NCBI RefSeq assembly: GCF_017876775.1
Contig: NZ_JAGIOP010000002.1
Span: 2,232,001-2,296,000, forward strand
DNA from: Mycolicibacterium lutetiense
Lineage (GTDB): Bacteria > Actinomycetota > Actinomycetes > Mycobacteriales > Mycobacteriaceae
Reading direction: 5' to 3'
DNA: 64,000 bases
Made by a program: the position numbers and the translations under genes. The notes below the pieces were generated by a model, which ran no database searches, was not told the DNA's origin, and saw only the letters and a program-made list of their open reading frames with translations. The first letter of the stretch is position 1. Each line of letters starts with the position of its first letter. Shown here piece after piece: positions 34,830 to 44,420 of this stretch.

Positions 34830-36251
34830 CTACCAACTAGCCGGCGAGTAATCCTTCAAGAAACACCCGTGGAGATCCTCGCCCAGTTCGCCCCGCACAA
34901 TCGGGTCGTAAACGCGCGCAGCACCATCCACCAGATCCAGCGGTGCGTGGAAGCCTTCCTCGGCCAACCGGAGCTTGGTCGGGTGCGGGCGTTCGTCGGT
35001 GATCCAGCCGGTATCCACGGCGGTCATCAGAATGCCGTCTTGCTCGAGCATCTCCCCCGCACTCGTGCGGGTCAGCATGTTCAGCGCGGCCTTGGCCATG
35101 TTGGTGTGTGGATGCCCAGGCCCCTTGTAGCCGCGGCCGAACTGGCCTTCCATCGCCGACACGTTCACCACGTACTTGCGTCGGGCGGGTGAGGCGGCAA
35201 GCGCCGGGCGCAGCCGGCTCACCAGAATGAACGGCGCGGTCTGATTGCACAGTTGCACCTCGAGGAGCTCCATCGCGTCGACCTCGTGCACGCGCTGGGT
35301 CCAGCTGTTGACCGACGCGGTATCGGGCAGCAGCCCACCGGCGTCGATGGCAGTCCCGGCGGAGATCCGCTCGGGCGAGGCGCTGCGCGCGGTCAGGGCC
35401 AACTCGGTGAGCGCGTGCGCCGATGGATGCTCGCCGAGGCTGCCGGCCAGGGCGTGCGGGTGGGCGTCACTGACATGGTCGAAGGTGATCACGTCCACCA
35501 ACGCCGGCGGCGGTGTGCGCTCAGCTTCGACCAGCGCGGCGTATGAGCCGGGCGGGCGGCGCACCGTCTGCGCGGCGTTGTTGATCAGGATGTCCAGCGG
35601 TCCCTGCGCAGCTACCTCGTCGGCCAGAGCGACCACCTGGGCCGGGTCACGCAGGTCGATGCCGACCACCCGCAGCCGGTGCAGCCAGTCCGCGCTGTCC
35701 TCCATCGCGGCGAAGCGGCGCACCGCGTCGTTGGGAAACCGCGTCGTAATGGTCGTAAAAGCGCCGTCGCGCAACAGCCGCAGCGCGATGTACATGCCGA
35801 TCTTGGCGCGCCCACCGGTGAGCAGGGCACTGCGCCCGGTCAGGTCGGTGCGGGCATCGCGCTTGGCCCGGTTGACCGCGGCGCATTCCGGGCAAAGCTG
35901 GTGGTAGAACGCGTCGACGACGGTGTGGTGGTTCTTGCAGATGTAGCAGGCCCGCGAGCGCAGCAGCGTGCCCGCACTGGCCCCGACCGCGGTGGCCACC
36001 AGCGGCAGACCCTGCGTTTCGTCGTCGATCCGTCCGGGTGCGCCGGTGGCGGTGGCCGCGATGACGGCGCGGTCCGCGGTCGCGATCGCATCACGTCTGG
36101 CGTCCCGGCGGGCCTTCTTCACCGCCTTGAACAGCTTCGCGGTGGCCTGGCGCACAGCAACGGCATCGGGATGCTCCGGCGGCAGCGCCTCCACTTCGGA
36201 AAGCACCCGCAGGCACGTGCTGAGCTGGTCGGGATCGATCGCGGTCACCAT
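34830..36251 (-). CDS. Large SDR-family oxidoreductase with N-terminal extension
   Basis: 473 residues. A 130-residue N-terminal part contains CYICKNHH and CPEC, probably a zinc-binding site, which normal SDRs lack. The Rossmann domain begins at SALLTGGRAKIGMY, with NNAAQ after strand 4 and a catalytic-like YKGPGH segment near the end. Cofactor is likely NAD(P). Substrate unknown. Confidence 0.7.
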   Translation of the reverse strand: MVTAIDPDQLSTCLRVLSEVEALPPEHPDAVAVRQATAKLFKAVKKARRDARRDAIATADRAVIAATATGAPGRIDDETQGLPLVATAVGASAGTLLRSRACYICKNHHTVVDAFYHQLCPECAAVNRAKRDARTDLTGRSALLTGGRAKIGMYIALRLLRDGAFTTITTRFPNDAVRRFAAMEDSADWLHRLRVVGIDLRDPAQVVALADEVAAQGPLDILINNAAQTVRRPPGSYAALVEAERTPPPALVDVITFDHVSDAHPHALAGSLGEHPSAHALTELALTARSASPERISAGTAIDAGGLLPDTASVNSWTQRVHEVDAMELLEVQLCNQTAPFILVSRLRPALAASPARRKYVVNVSAMEGQFGRGYKGPGHPHTNMAKAALNMLTRTSAGEMLEQDGILMTAVDTGWITDERPHPTKLRLAEEGFHAPLDLVDGAARVYDPIVRGELGEDLHGCFLKDYSPASW

Positions 36252-36327
36252 CGAAGGGTACGGGGGTTGGGGCCAAAACCCGCTATCGAGCGAACTGGCC
36301 TACAGGTAGAGGTGGTAGGTGCGGTGT

Positions 36328-36396
36328 TGTGGCGAACGTGCAGGTTTTCCACGTGATGTGTGCAGGTCTGGCCGGAAAAGCTGCACGTTCGTCACA
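36328..36396. repeat. Long imperfect inverted repeat (23-bp arms)
   Basis: The arms at 36328-36350 and 36374-36396 (both around GAACGTGCAG) match at 21 of 23 positions with a 23-bp spacer. It lies between the arr stop and the SDR start, both on the - strand. It may terminate arr, or be a palindromic intergenic repeat of the genome. Confidence 0.55.
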
Positions 36397-36452
36397 GCGC
36401 CCCGCACGGGACATAGGAGCGGAACCGCCGGCAAAACGTTGAGCCCCAGATA

Positions 36453-36893
36453 TCAGTCGTAGATGACGTCGAGCCCCCGCCGCCGAAGATCGGCCAAGGT
36501 GTCCCGCATGCCTTGCAGCTGCTCGGGTGAATGGCCTACCCAGTCGGTGATCTCCCCGACGATTCGCACCGGCTCACGGGTTCGGTAGGAGCGGGTCGGG
36601 TTGCCGGGAAGCTTCTTGTCGGTGACGTTCGGATCGTCCTCCAGCGCACCCTCGGGTTCGACGATGTAGATGCGGCCCCGCCCCTCACCGACGGCCATCT
36701 CGGCTCCCCACACCGCGGCATCCAACGTGCGGGTGACGTACACGTGGTTCATGATCCGGCCCGCTTCGTAATTCGATTCGCGTCCGGGCACCAGGCGATC
36801 ACCCACCGCCAGGTCAGCCTTGGTGCCATGCAGCAGCGCACCCGACTCGTGCACTTCGAACGGTTTCGGCGTACTCGTCACAATCTCCCCCAT
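36453..36893 (-). CDS. arr: NAD+-dependent rifampin ADP-ribosyltransferase Arr
   Basis: 146 residues, strongly resembling mycobacterial Arr: HESGALLHGTKADLAVGD, EGRGRIYIVEPEGALEDDPN and TDKKLPGNPTRSYRTREPVR are all conserved. It transfers ADP-ribose to the C23 hydroxyl of rifamycins and inactivates them. ATG 36893 gives the expected length; an in-frame GTG at 36881 and an ATG at 36923 are alternatives. No integron features surround it, so it is a chromosomal intrinsic resistance gene. Confidence 0.92.
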   Translation of the reverse strand: MGEIVTSTPKPFEVHESGALLHGTKADLAVGDRLVPGRESNYEAGRIMNHVYVTRTLDAAVWGAEMAVGEGRGRIYIVEPEGALEDDPNVTDKKLPGNPTRSYRTREPVRIVGEITDWVGHSPEQLQGMRDTLADLRRRGLDVIYD

Positions 36894-37011
36894 CTGGTCA
36901 CGGACCGACAGATTGTGCAGCACGACAGGGGCCTTGCCACAAGCCCCACCCCCGGCCGTATATTGAGAATGGGAAGAGATCCGCGACGTCAGTCGCGCTC
37001 CGCCGTACCTC

Positions 37012-37758
37012 TCAGAGTTGGTCGAGAAGGCCGTCGCCGAGACTGGTTAATCTCGTGAAATGAGTTCCGGGCCAATAGATCTGCCCGCAATCTCCGCAGC
37101 GGACGAAGTCGTCGTAATGGCGGCGGGTCAACGGCTCAAGGCGGTCGGACACCTCATCCTTCGTCACCGCGGCCAACACCCCGTTGCACCGTAGGCACCG
37201 GGAGAACGGCGCCACCCGCCGTCTCAGGTCCAGCCGCCGGATGACCTCCAGCGTCTGTTCCTCCGGCTGCTCGGAGTGGACGAACAAGCCATGCGTGATC
37301 GCCCGACGCTTCAACAGGTCGCGGTCGCGGGTCAGCAAGATCCGCTGCTGCTCCAGGCTGATATCGGCCAACGTTTGATCGTCGGCGTCATTCGACCACC
37401 AGACGTCGAACCCGAGTACCCGGAGCAGCCGCGCCAGGGGACCAAGTTTGACGTCGATCACGAACCGCGGATCACGCAGTGGCTCGGGCCGTAGCCGAGT
37501 CGTCGTCTCGATATCGAGCGCCTCGAACATCGGGTACACCGCAATGCGCTCCCCGGCCGCCGGTCGGTGCCCGAAGCCCACCGGTTCCCCGTTCACCAGG
37601 ATCAGGTCGATCTCGGTGCGCGGAATGCCCATGGCCTCCAGGACATCCTTGACGGTCTGATGGCTCTGACAGGGACGGCGCACGGTCCGGCCGCGCGAGC
37701 CGGCCTCCAAGAAGTCGATGAGCTCGGCGTATGCCCTGACCGTCACGAAACCGGTCAT
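37012..37758 (-). CDS. Mut7-C RNase domain protein with ubiquitin-like N-terminus
   Basis: 248 residues: a ubiquitin/MoaD-like N-terminal part (VTVRAYAELIDFLEAG), a Mut7-C PIN-like domain with acidic residues (FVIDVKLGPLARLLRVLGFD, LLTRDRDLLKR), and a C-terminal zinc ribbon (CLRCNG and CGDCGQIYW). Mut7-C domains are predicted nucleases. The target is unknown. It stands alone. Confidence 0.8.
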   Translation of the reverse strand: MTGFVTVRAYAELIDFLEAGSRGRTVRRPCQSHQTVKDVLEAMGIPRTEIDLILVNGEPVGFGHRPAAGERIAVYPMFEALDIETTTRLRPEPLRDPRFVIDVKLGPLARLLRVLGFDVWWSNDADDQTLADISLEQQRILLTRDRDLLKRRAITHGLFVHSEQPEEQTLEVIRRLDLRRRVAPFSRCLRCNGVLAAVTKDEVSDRLEPLTRRHYDDFVRCGDCGQIYWPGTHFTRLTSLGDGLLDQL

Positions 37759-37875
37759 ATCGCCATGGTTGCGCGCACGGCCGCCGGCTGCAATCCGCCG
37801 TACCTGGCGGGCCGAGCGTCAACACGCGCCGTGACAAGACACCCCGTGTGTTGAAGTCACCGGCAGAATCGCGGT

Positions 37876-38856
37876 GTGGCCGAGTTAGTCATAGCCCTCA
37901 ACCCCGATGAAAGCTCCCGGCTGCGCTACCTGCTGCGGATTCCACAACCCGGTGGTGACCTGCTCTTTCGGACGTCGGGGACGTGGCCCCGAGCCAAGGC
38001 GCTGTATTGCCATCCCGTCGGGCTTGATGAGTGGCCGTCCGACGCGGTGATCGTCGAACGCCTCGAAATGCGGTCGTGCCAGCGCCGGGGTGCGGCCATC
38101 GACGTCATTTTGCAGCGGGCTCGGGAGAACCGCTCCCAGCTGGTGTTCACCACCGCCCGCGGCCGGGACGCGGTGTTCTGGCAGTCGCCGCGCACCCGCA
38201 AGCAGGCGCGCCCGAACGTGCGGACCCCGACGGCACGCGCCCAGGGCATCGACGAGCTGCAGATCGTGATCGACAGCCACGAGCGCTACGCCTACAAGTT
38301 CGGCGCTCAGCAGGTCACCACCGTGCAGCAGGCGCTGCCGTGCGGAGATTACGGCGTGGTCATCGACGGCATGCTGGTCGCCAGCGTGGAACGCAAATCC
38401 CTGGCCGATCTGACCTCCAGCCTCACCAGCGGCAGACTGCGCTATCAACTCGCCGACCTGGCCGCCCTCCCCCGGGCAGCGGTCGTCGTCGAAGACCGCT
38501 ACTCGCAGCTGTTCAAACTCGACTACGTGCGTCCCGCTGTGGTCGCCGACGGGCTCGCCGAAGTGCAGGTCCGCTGGCCGAACGTCCCGATCGTGTTCTG
38601 CGAAGCCCGCCAACTCGCCGAGGAATGGACCTACCGGTTTCTCGCGGCCTCACATGCCTGGGCACTCGCAGAACAATCTGCGCTGCAACGTATTTCACAA
38701 GTACGCGTCGACGTCACCGTCGTCGATCAAAGCACACCATCCTCCCAACCGAGCACCGCCGACGTCCGAGCCTGGGCCCGCGAAGCAGGCTTGACAGTTC
38801 CCGACCGCGGCCGCCTCCGCCCCGACATCTGGCAGGCATGGCAGGACGCCCACTGA
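37876..38856 (+). CDS. ERCC4-type nuclease fused to an Lsr2-like DNA-binding domain
   Basis: 326 residues. The nuclease domain contains IVIDSHERYAYKF and the hallmark VERKSLADL near residue 175. The final 35 residues (TADVRAWAREAGLTVPDRGR) match the C-terminal DNA-binding domain of Lsr2, the mycobacterial xenogeneic silencer that prefers AT-rich DNA. The combination suggests a nuclease directed to AT-rich or foreign DNA. Start GTG 37876; GTG 37874 is out of frame. Confidence 0.75.
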   Translation: MAELVIALNPDESSRLRYLLRIPQPGGDLLFRTSGTWPRAKALYCHPVGLDEWPSDAVIVERLEMRSCQRRGAAIDVILQRARENRSQLVFTTARGRDAVFWQSPRTRKQARPNVRTPTARAQGIDELQIVIDSHERYAYKFGAQQVTTVQQALPCGDYGVVIDGMLVASVERKSLADLTSSLTSGRLRYQLADLAALPRAAVVVEDRYSQLFKLDYVRPAVVADGLAEVQVRWPNVPIVFCEARQLAEEWTYRFLAASHAWALAEQSALQRISQVRVDVTVVDQSTPSSQPSTADVRAWAREAGLTVPDRGRLRPDIWQAWQDAH

Positions 38857-38899
38857 CCCGCCCGAAGCTGAAGCTGAGGCACGCCTCGCCATGCGTGAT

Positions 38900-38977
38900 A
38901 TTTCGAGCATTCCGACCATTAGGCCCAATGATCGAAATAGTGAGCATTCAAGGTATTGATTGCTATGCTCGATAAAT
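38900..38977. promoter_or_regulatory. Probable HipB operator cluster
   Basis: ATTTCGAGCAT (38900-38910) recurs inverted as TCGAAAT (38932-38938) and as ATGCTCGATAAAT (38965-38977, ending at the hipB ATG), with another GAGCAT at 38942-38947. The repeated half-sites directly before hipB fit autorepression by HipB/HipA. Confidence 0.5.
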
Positions 38978-39224
38978 GCATCACGAAGCACTGCTATACG
39001 ACACCGCAGAGTTCGGTGAGCGTATCCGTGCCCTCCGTCATGCAAAGGGTCTACGTCAGGACGAACTCGCAGACCGCATCGGGGTCACCCGGATGACGAT
39101 CTCGCGCCTCGAACGCGGTGAATCCGTCAGCGTCGACACGGCGTTGCGGGCATTGTCGGAATGCGGCCATGCGATCGCGATTGCACCCAAATTCGCACGC
39201 GTAGCGGTGCTCGATGGCCACTAG
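38976..39224 (+). CDS. hipB: HipB-like XRE antitoxin
   Basis: 82 residues with one Cro/C1-type helix-turn-helix (LRQDELADRIGVTRMTISRLE), short and followed by hipA with an 11-base overlap. It should neutralise the kinase and repress the operon through the repeats before it. No second domain. Confidence 0.8.
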   Translation: MHHEALLYDTAEFGERIRALRHAKGLRQDELADRIGVTRMTISRLERGESVSVDTALRALSECGHAIAIAPKFARVAVLDGH

Positions 39225-40491
39225 GTCACTCAACGTGTGGCTGTATGGAACGCACATCGCGCAGCTACGAGAGCCAACGCGATTCCGTTACCGCCTGGAC
39301 TTCACCGAAGATGCCCTGGATACCTTCGGTGAAGGCAGTCGTGTGCTGTCGCTGGCGCTACCGATCACTCGCCGGCCGGTCGCTGACAGCAAGAGCCCCG
39401 GCGCTGGGATGCCGGTATCGGCTTTTCTCGCGGGTCTCCTACCCGAAGGCAATCTGCGCGAACAGATCGCCGCTGACGCTCGGGTGCCCGTCACCGACAG
39501 CATGGAGCTGCTTCGCCGAGTCGGGGCCGAATGCGCTGGAGCCGTACAGATTCTCGACACCAGGTTGGCTCCCGGTCCGGGTCATGTCCGCCGGCTCACC
39601 GAGGACGAAGTAACACGGCTCATTGCGGACCTGCCGACCTATCACCTGCCCGAGGGCGCCACACCGCAAGCGTCATTGGCCGGCATCCAGGACAAGGTGC
39701 TACTCACCACATTCGATGACGGCAGCTGGGGTTGGCCCGAGCAAGGTGCCGCCTCGACGCACATCATCAAACCGGAACCCTTGAGCGGAGCGCTTTCCCA
39801 CCTCATCCAGACCGAGAACTGGGCATTGCACGTCGCCCGCGCCGCCAACTTAGCAGCTGCGGAATCGCGGCTCGCAACATTCGAAGACCGCGCGGCGATT
39901 GTTGTCACCCGCTACGACCGCACCGCAGCTGGACAACGTCGGCATCAAGAGGACTTCTGCCAGGCGATAGGCCTTCCGCCACAAGCCAAATACGAAAGTA
40001 CCGCCGAGTCCAAACGCCATGGGTCGCGCCTCAAGCGGATCGCCCGGACAGCCGCCGCGCGTGCCGCAGACCCCGATGATCTTCGCGCAACGCTGCTGCG
40101 AGCCGTGACATTCAATGTCGTGATCGGCAACGGAGACGCGCACTCCAAGAATTACTCACTGATGATCGACCAACGGGGTCAGGTATCCCTGGCACCGCTC
40201 TACGACGCGGCACCGACCGCATATCTTGATTCCAAGTACAAGGGCACCGGGCATGTCATCAATGGCAAGACCTCGATCGACGTTATCGACGTCGACGACC
40301 TGGCACGAGAAGCAGCCTCCTGGGGAATGTCTGAGCGTCGTGCAGGCTCAATCGTGCAGTCCTGCATGGAAGATGTGCACGACGTGATCGATTCGGTGCC
40401 CCTGCCGCCAGGGGCTGAGCGCGTCAAGCCCAACCTCGAGGCGATGTGGGTTCGGCGTGCCTGGCCAACAGGCAACGTCAGCACTGCATAG
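39214..40491 (+). CDS. hipA: HipA-like Ser/Thr kinase toxin
   Basis: 425 residues. Conserved HipA features: an N-terminal Couple_hipA region, the SLAGIQDKVLL ATP loop, THIIKPE with the catalytic Lys, and NVVIGNGDAHSKNYSLM with the catalytic loop and metal ligands. Known HipA proteins phosphorylate tRNA synthetases and induce dormancy. Intact, paired with hipB. Confidence 0.85.
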   Translation: MATRSLNVWLYGTHIAQLREPTRFRYRLDFTEDALDTFGEGSRVLSLALPITRRPVADSKSPGAGMPVSAFLAGLLPEGNLREQIAADARVPVTDSMELLRRVGAECAGAVQILDTRLAPGPGHVRRLTEDEVTRLIADLPTYHLPEGATPQASLAGIQDKVLLTTFDDGSWGWPEQGAASTHIIKPEPLSGALSHLIQTENWALHVARAANLAAAESRLATFEDRAAIVVTRYDRTAAGQRRHQEDFCQAIGLPPQAKYESTAESKRHGSRLKRIARTAAARAADPDDLRATLLRAVTFNVVIGNGDAHSKNYSLMIDQRGQVSLAPLYDAAPTAYLDSKYKGTGHVINGKTSIDVIDVDDLAREAASWGMSERRAGSIVQSCMEDVHDVIDSVPLPPGAERVKPNLEAMWVRRAWPTGNVSTA

Positions 40492-40537
40492 ACGGCCGCA
40501 CCTGGGCAGCGTCGAACAATCGGCATAGCGTGAGGAC

Positions 40538-41017
40538 ATGACAGAGCCCGCGGTCACCGTGGCCCACCCGCCGAAGGCGATGCTGCGCGTCGTCAACCCG
40601 ATCCTACGAGTGCTGGTGCGGACGCCGTTCACCGGCTCCGCGCGCAAACAGTTCATGGTGCTGACGGTGCGCGGCCGAAAGACCGGACGGCAGTATGCAA
40701 TTCCGTTGAGCGCACACGTCATCGACAGCACTCTCTATGCGCTGACCGACGCGGCATGGAAATACAACTTCCGCGACGGCGCCACCGCCGAGGTCCTGCA
40801 CGACGGGCAGTCAACATCCATGCACGGCGAACTCATTCACGATCCCGCGACCGTGGCGGATCTGTTTCACCGCTGTGCCGAGTCCTATGGCGTCAAACGC
40901 GGCCAGCGGATGATGGGGTTGACGTTCCGCGATCAGCGCATCCCCACGCTGGAGGAGTTCACCGACGCGGTCGACCGAGAGCACCTCGCCGCGATCAAGC
41001 TGACGCCCGTTACTTGA
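40538..41017 (+). CDS. Deazaflavin-dependent nitroreductase family protein (Ddn-like)
   Basis: 159 residues of the DUF385/Ddn family, split-barrel fold binding coenzyme F420. Recognised by MVLTVRGRKTGRQYAIPL, the signature strand pair around the cofactor phosphate. The family includes activators of nitroimidazole drugs in mycobacteria. Convergent with and overlapping the lipoprotein gene by eight bases. Confidence 0.8.
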   Translation: MTEPAVTVAHPPKAMLRVVNPILRVLVRTPFTGSARKQFMVLTVRGRKTGRQYAIPLSAHVIDSTLYALTDAAWKYNFRDGATAEVLHDGQSTSMHGELIHDPATVADLFHRCAESYGVKRGQRMMGLTFRDQRIPTLEEFTDAVDREHLAAIKLTPVT

Positions 41018-41963
41018 GGCAGGTGTCGAACTCGTCGCGGATGCGCTGCTGCAGCGCCAACGCTTCCGGCACGAGCGGTTCGGACTTCGTGCGGTCGCCG
41101 TTGAAGTACTCGCATTTGCCGATCATGGCGCTGCCCGCCCAACGCGGCTCGTCGAAGCGGGCCCGGTCGCCGTTCCAGCCCCAGGTGAGACTGACAGGAT
41201 GCTCCGGACCGGCCTCGGTCGCGTGGATGGTCCGCACTATGTCCTGGTAGGCGGTCGCCCGGCTCGGCACACCGAAGGTCAGGTGCACGACCCGTCTGTC
41301 CCGGACGCTGACCCACCCAGGGTCGACGGGCGCCGCCGCAGCCAATTGCCGGTCGATGCGTTGCTTGTCGGCCGGTGACAACCGGGTGAAGATCTTCCAG
41401 TGCGCATCACCGACCCGGTCGCCTGGGGAGACTTCGATGTCGCTGGGTGGCCGATCGGCGAAGATCCGCAGGATCGCGTCGACGGCGGCACCAGATTCCT
41501 CGGCATCCCGAACCTCGATCTTCGATGCATCGGGCCCGGCGCCGCTGAACCATCTGATTTCTCCGGCCGGAGCCTCGGACCGAAGGCGACGCACCAGCCC
41601 GGTCACCTGCTCGACGTCATCGGGTAGATCGACGCTTCCGGAGATCGAAGTCCATTTGGCCACACTGATCTTCATCGACTGGTCGAACTTCGCGAAATCG
41701 TTGCCGCGTAGCTCGTCGAGTTGGGCGGCCACCGCGCCGACCTGTTGATCGGTTGCCTGCTCCATGGCAACGTCGAGTTCGAACCGAGTGCCTTCCAGGA
41801 TGCCGTTGTCATAGATCACGTCGACTTCGGTTACCCCCGGCATCGCCGCGATGCGGTTCTTGATGTCGAGTGCTTCCTGTTCACGGTCGGGCGCACCGGT
41901 GCAGCCACTCACGCCAATCATCACCGCGGCGAGCAGCGCGGCGCCAACGGGGGCGAATCGCAT
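41010..41963 (-). CDS. Exported lipoprotein of unknown function
   Basis: 317 residues with a signal peptide and lipobox GVSGC (Cys21), so it should be anchored outside the membrane. The rest contains two repeated alpha/beta units (residues about 40-130 and 140-290), similar in style to sensor domains. No family is recognised. Start ATG 41963. It is divergent from the kinase gene and could be its partner. Confidence 0.75.
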   Translation of the reverse strand: MRFAPVGAALLAAVMIGVSGCTGAPDREQEALDIKNRIAAMPGVTEVDVIYDNGILEGTRFELDVAMEQATDQQVGAVAAQLDELRGNDFAKFDQSMKISVAKWTSISGSVDLPDDVEQVTGLVRRLRSEAPAGEIRWFSGAGPDASKIEVRDAEESGAAVDAILRIFADRPPSDIEVSPGDRVGDAHWKIFTRLSPADKQRIDRQLAAAAPVDPGWVSVRDRRVVHLTFGVPSRATAYQDIVRTIHATEAGPEHPVSLTWGWNGDRARFDEPRWAGSAMIGKCEYFNGDRTKSEPLVPEALALQQRIRDEFDTCLK

Positions 41964-42039
41964 GGTGATGAGCCTACGGCCGGTGCCGTCACCGGCGACG
42001 CGCCAATTCGGCCTACGGGACCCGCAAACGCGAATCGAC

Positions 42040-42062
42040 TTGTCGGCACCCCGCGCTACGTT
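42040..42062 (+). promoter_or_regulatory. PafBC-type (RecA-NDp) promoter of the kinase gene
   Basis: TTGTCGGCA (42040-42048), 8 bases, TACGTT (42057-42062), with the extended block TACGTTCNCCTGTTCGCC reaching 42074. The kinase start follows after 17 more bases, including GAGGAGG. The same block precedes both DUF4352 genes. Confidence 0.75.
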
Positions 42063-42091
42063 CGCCTGTTCGCCAGTCGAGGAGGCACACG

Positions 42092-43684
<1,593 letters not shown>

Positions 43685-43712
43685 TTGGCGTCGACTCGAA
43701 TCGGACGACAGC

Positions 43713-44180
43713 TCAACTCCAGAGCGCGCGCCAGGTCCTCGGTCCGACGATGCCGTCCACATCGAGGGGCCTGCCGTCCGGCTCGGAGTGGTCCCGCTGA
43801 AAGTTGGTGACGGCGGTCTCGGTCGAATCGCCGAACTTCCCGTCGACGGTTCCCGGGTCGTACGCGGTGCGTCCGTAATGCTTGAGGATCTCCTGGGCCA
43901 ACCGGACCGAATCCCCTTCGTCGTTCCGCTTGACCACAGCAGGTGCGAGCCGCGCCCAGGTCTTCGTGCCGACCACCCCGTCGACGTCGAGCGGGAACGA
44001 CAGCGACTGGTATTCGTGATCGGCGCGGTCCAGCTGATATCGCAGCGCCCGGTTCCGGGTGATCGGGCCGAATGTACCGTCATCGCTTCCCGGCGGGAGG
44101 TAGTAGCGCAGCATGAGCTCGCGTTGCGCCTTCACGACTGCCTCGCCCGTCGAACCGAGTTTGATGGTCTGGTCGCTCAT
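43713..44180 (-). CDS. Peptidoglycan-binding (PGB1) repeat protein
   Basis: 155 residues containing two PG_binding_1 repeats: one ending VDGVVGTKTWARLAP and one ending VDGIVGPRTWRALW. No signal peptide is visible, so it may be part of a phage-like lysin set or be exported otherwise. Start ATG 44180; a longer reading to 44360 is not supported. Convergent with the kinase. Confidence 0.75.
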   Translation of the reverse strand: MSDQTIKLGSTGEAVVKAQRELMLRYYLPPGSDDGTFGPITRNRALRYQLDRADHEYQSLSFPLDVDGVVGTKTWARLAPAVVKRNDEGDSVRLAQEILKHYGRTAYDPGTVDGKFGDSTETAVTNFQRDHSEPDGRPLDVDGIVGPRTWRALWS

Positions 44181-44420
44181 GGTGGTCCCCTTCCCTGCGA
44201 TGCGGCAGCACCGGCATGACATCAGGTTCACAGATCCGAGCAGGGGCCAATAGAGTAGGCCGCTACTCAACTTGCCTGGCGTGCCACCAGCCAACTTGTG
44301 GTGCGGGTGACGGTGATTCGGGTAGTCCACTACTCGTGGCAATCCTCGGCGACGACCCAATACTTGCGGTGACGACTTCGCGCGGACAGCGCGCCGACAC
44401 CTGTCGAAGGGGAGATCACC

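Noticed and set aside
36616..36624. TTGTCGGTG resembling the PafBC promoter
   Set aside because: No TAnnnT after eight bases, and it lies inside arr.
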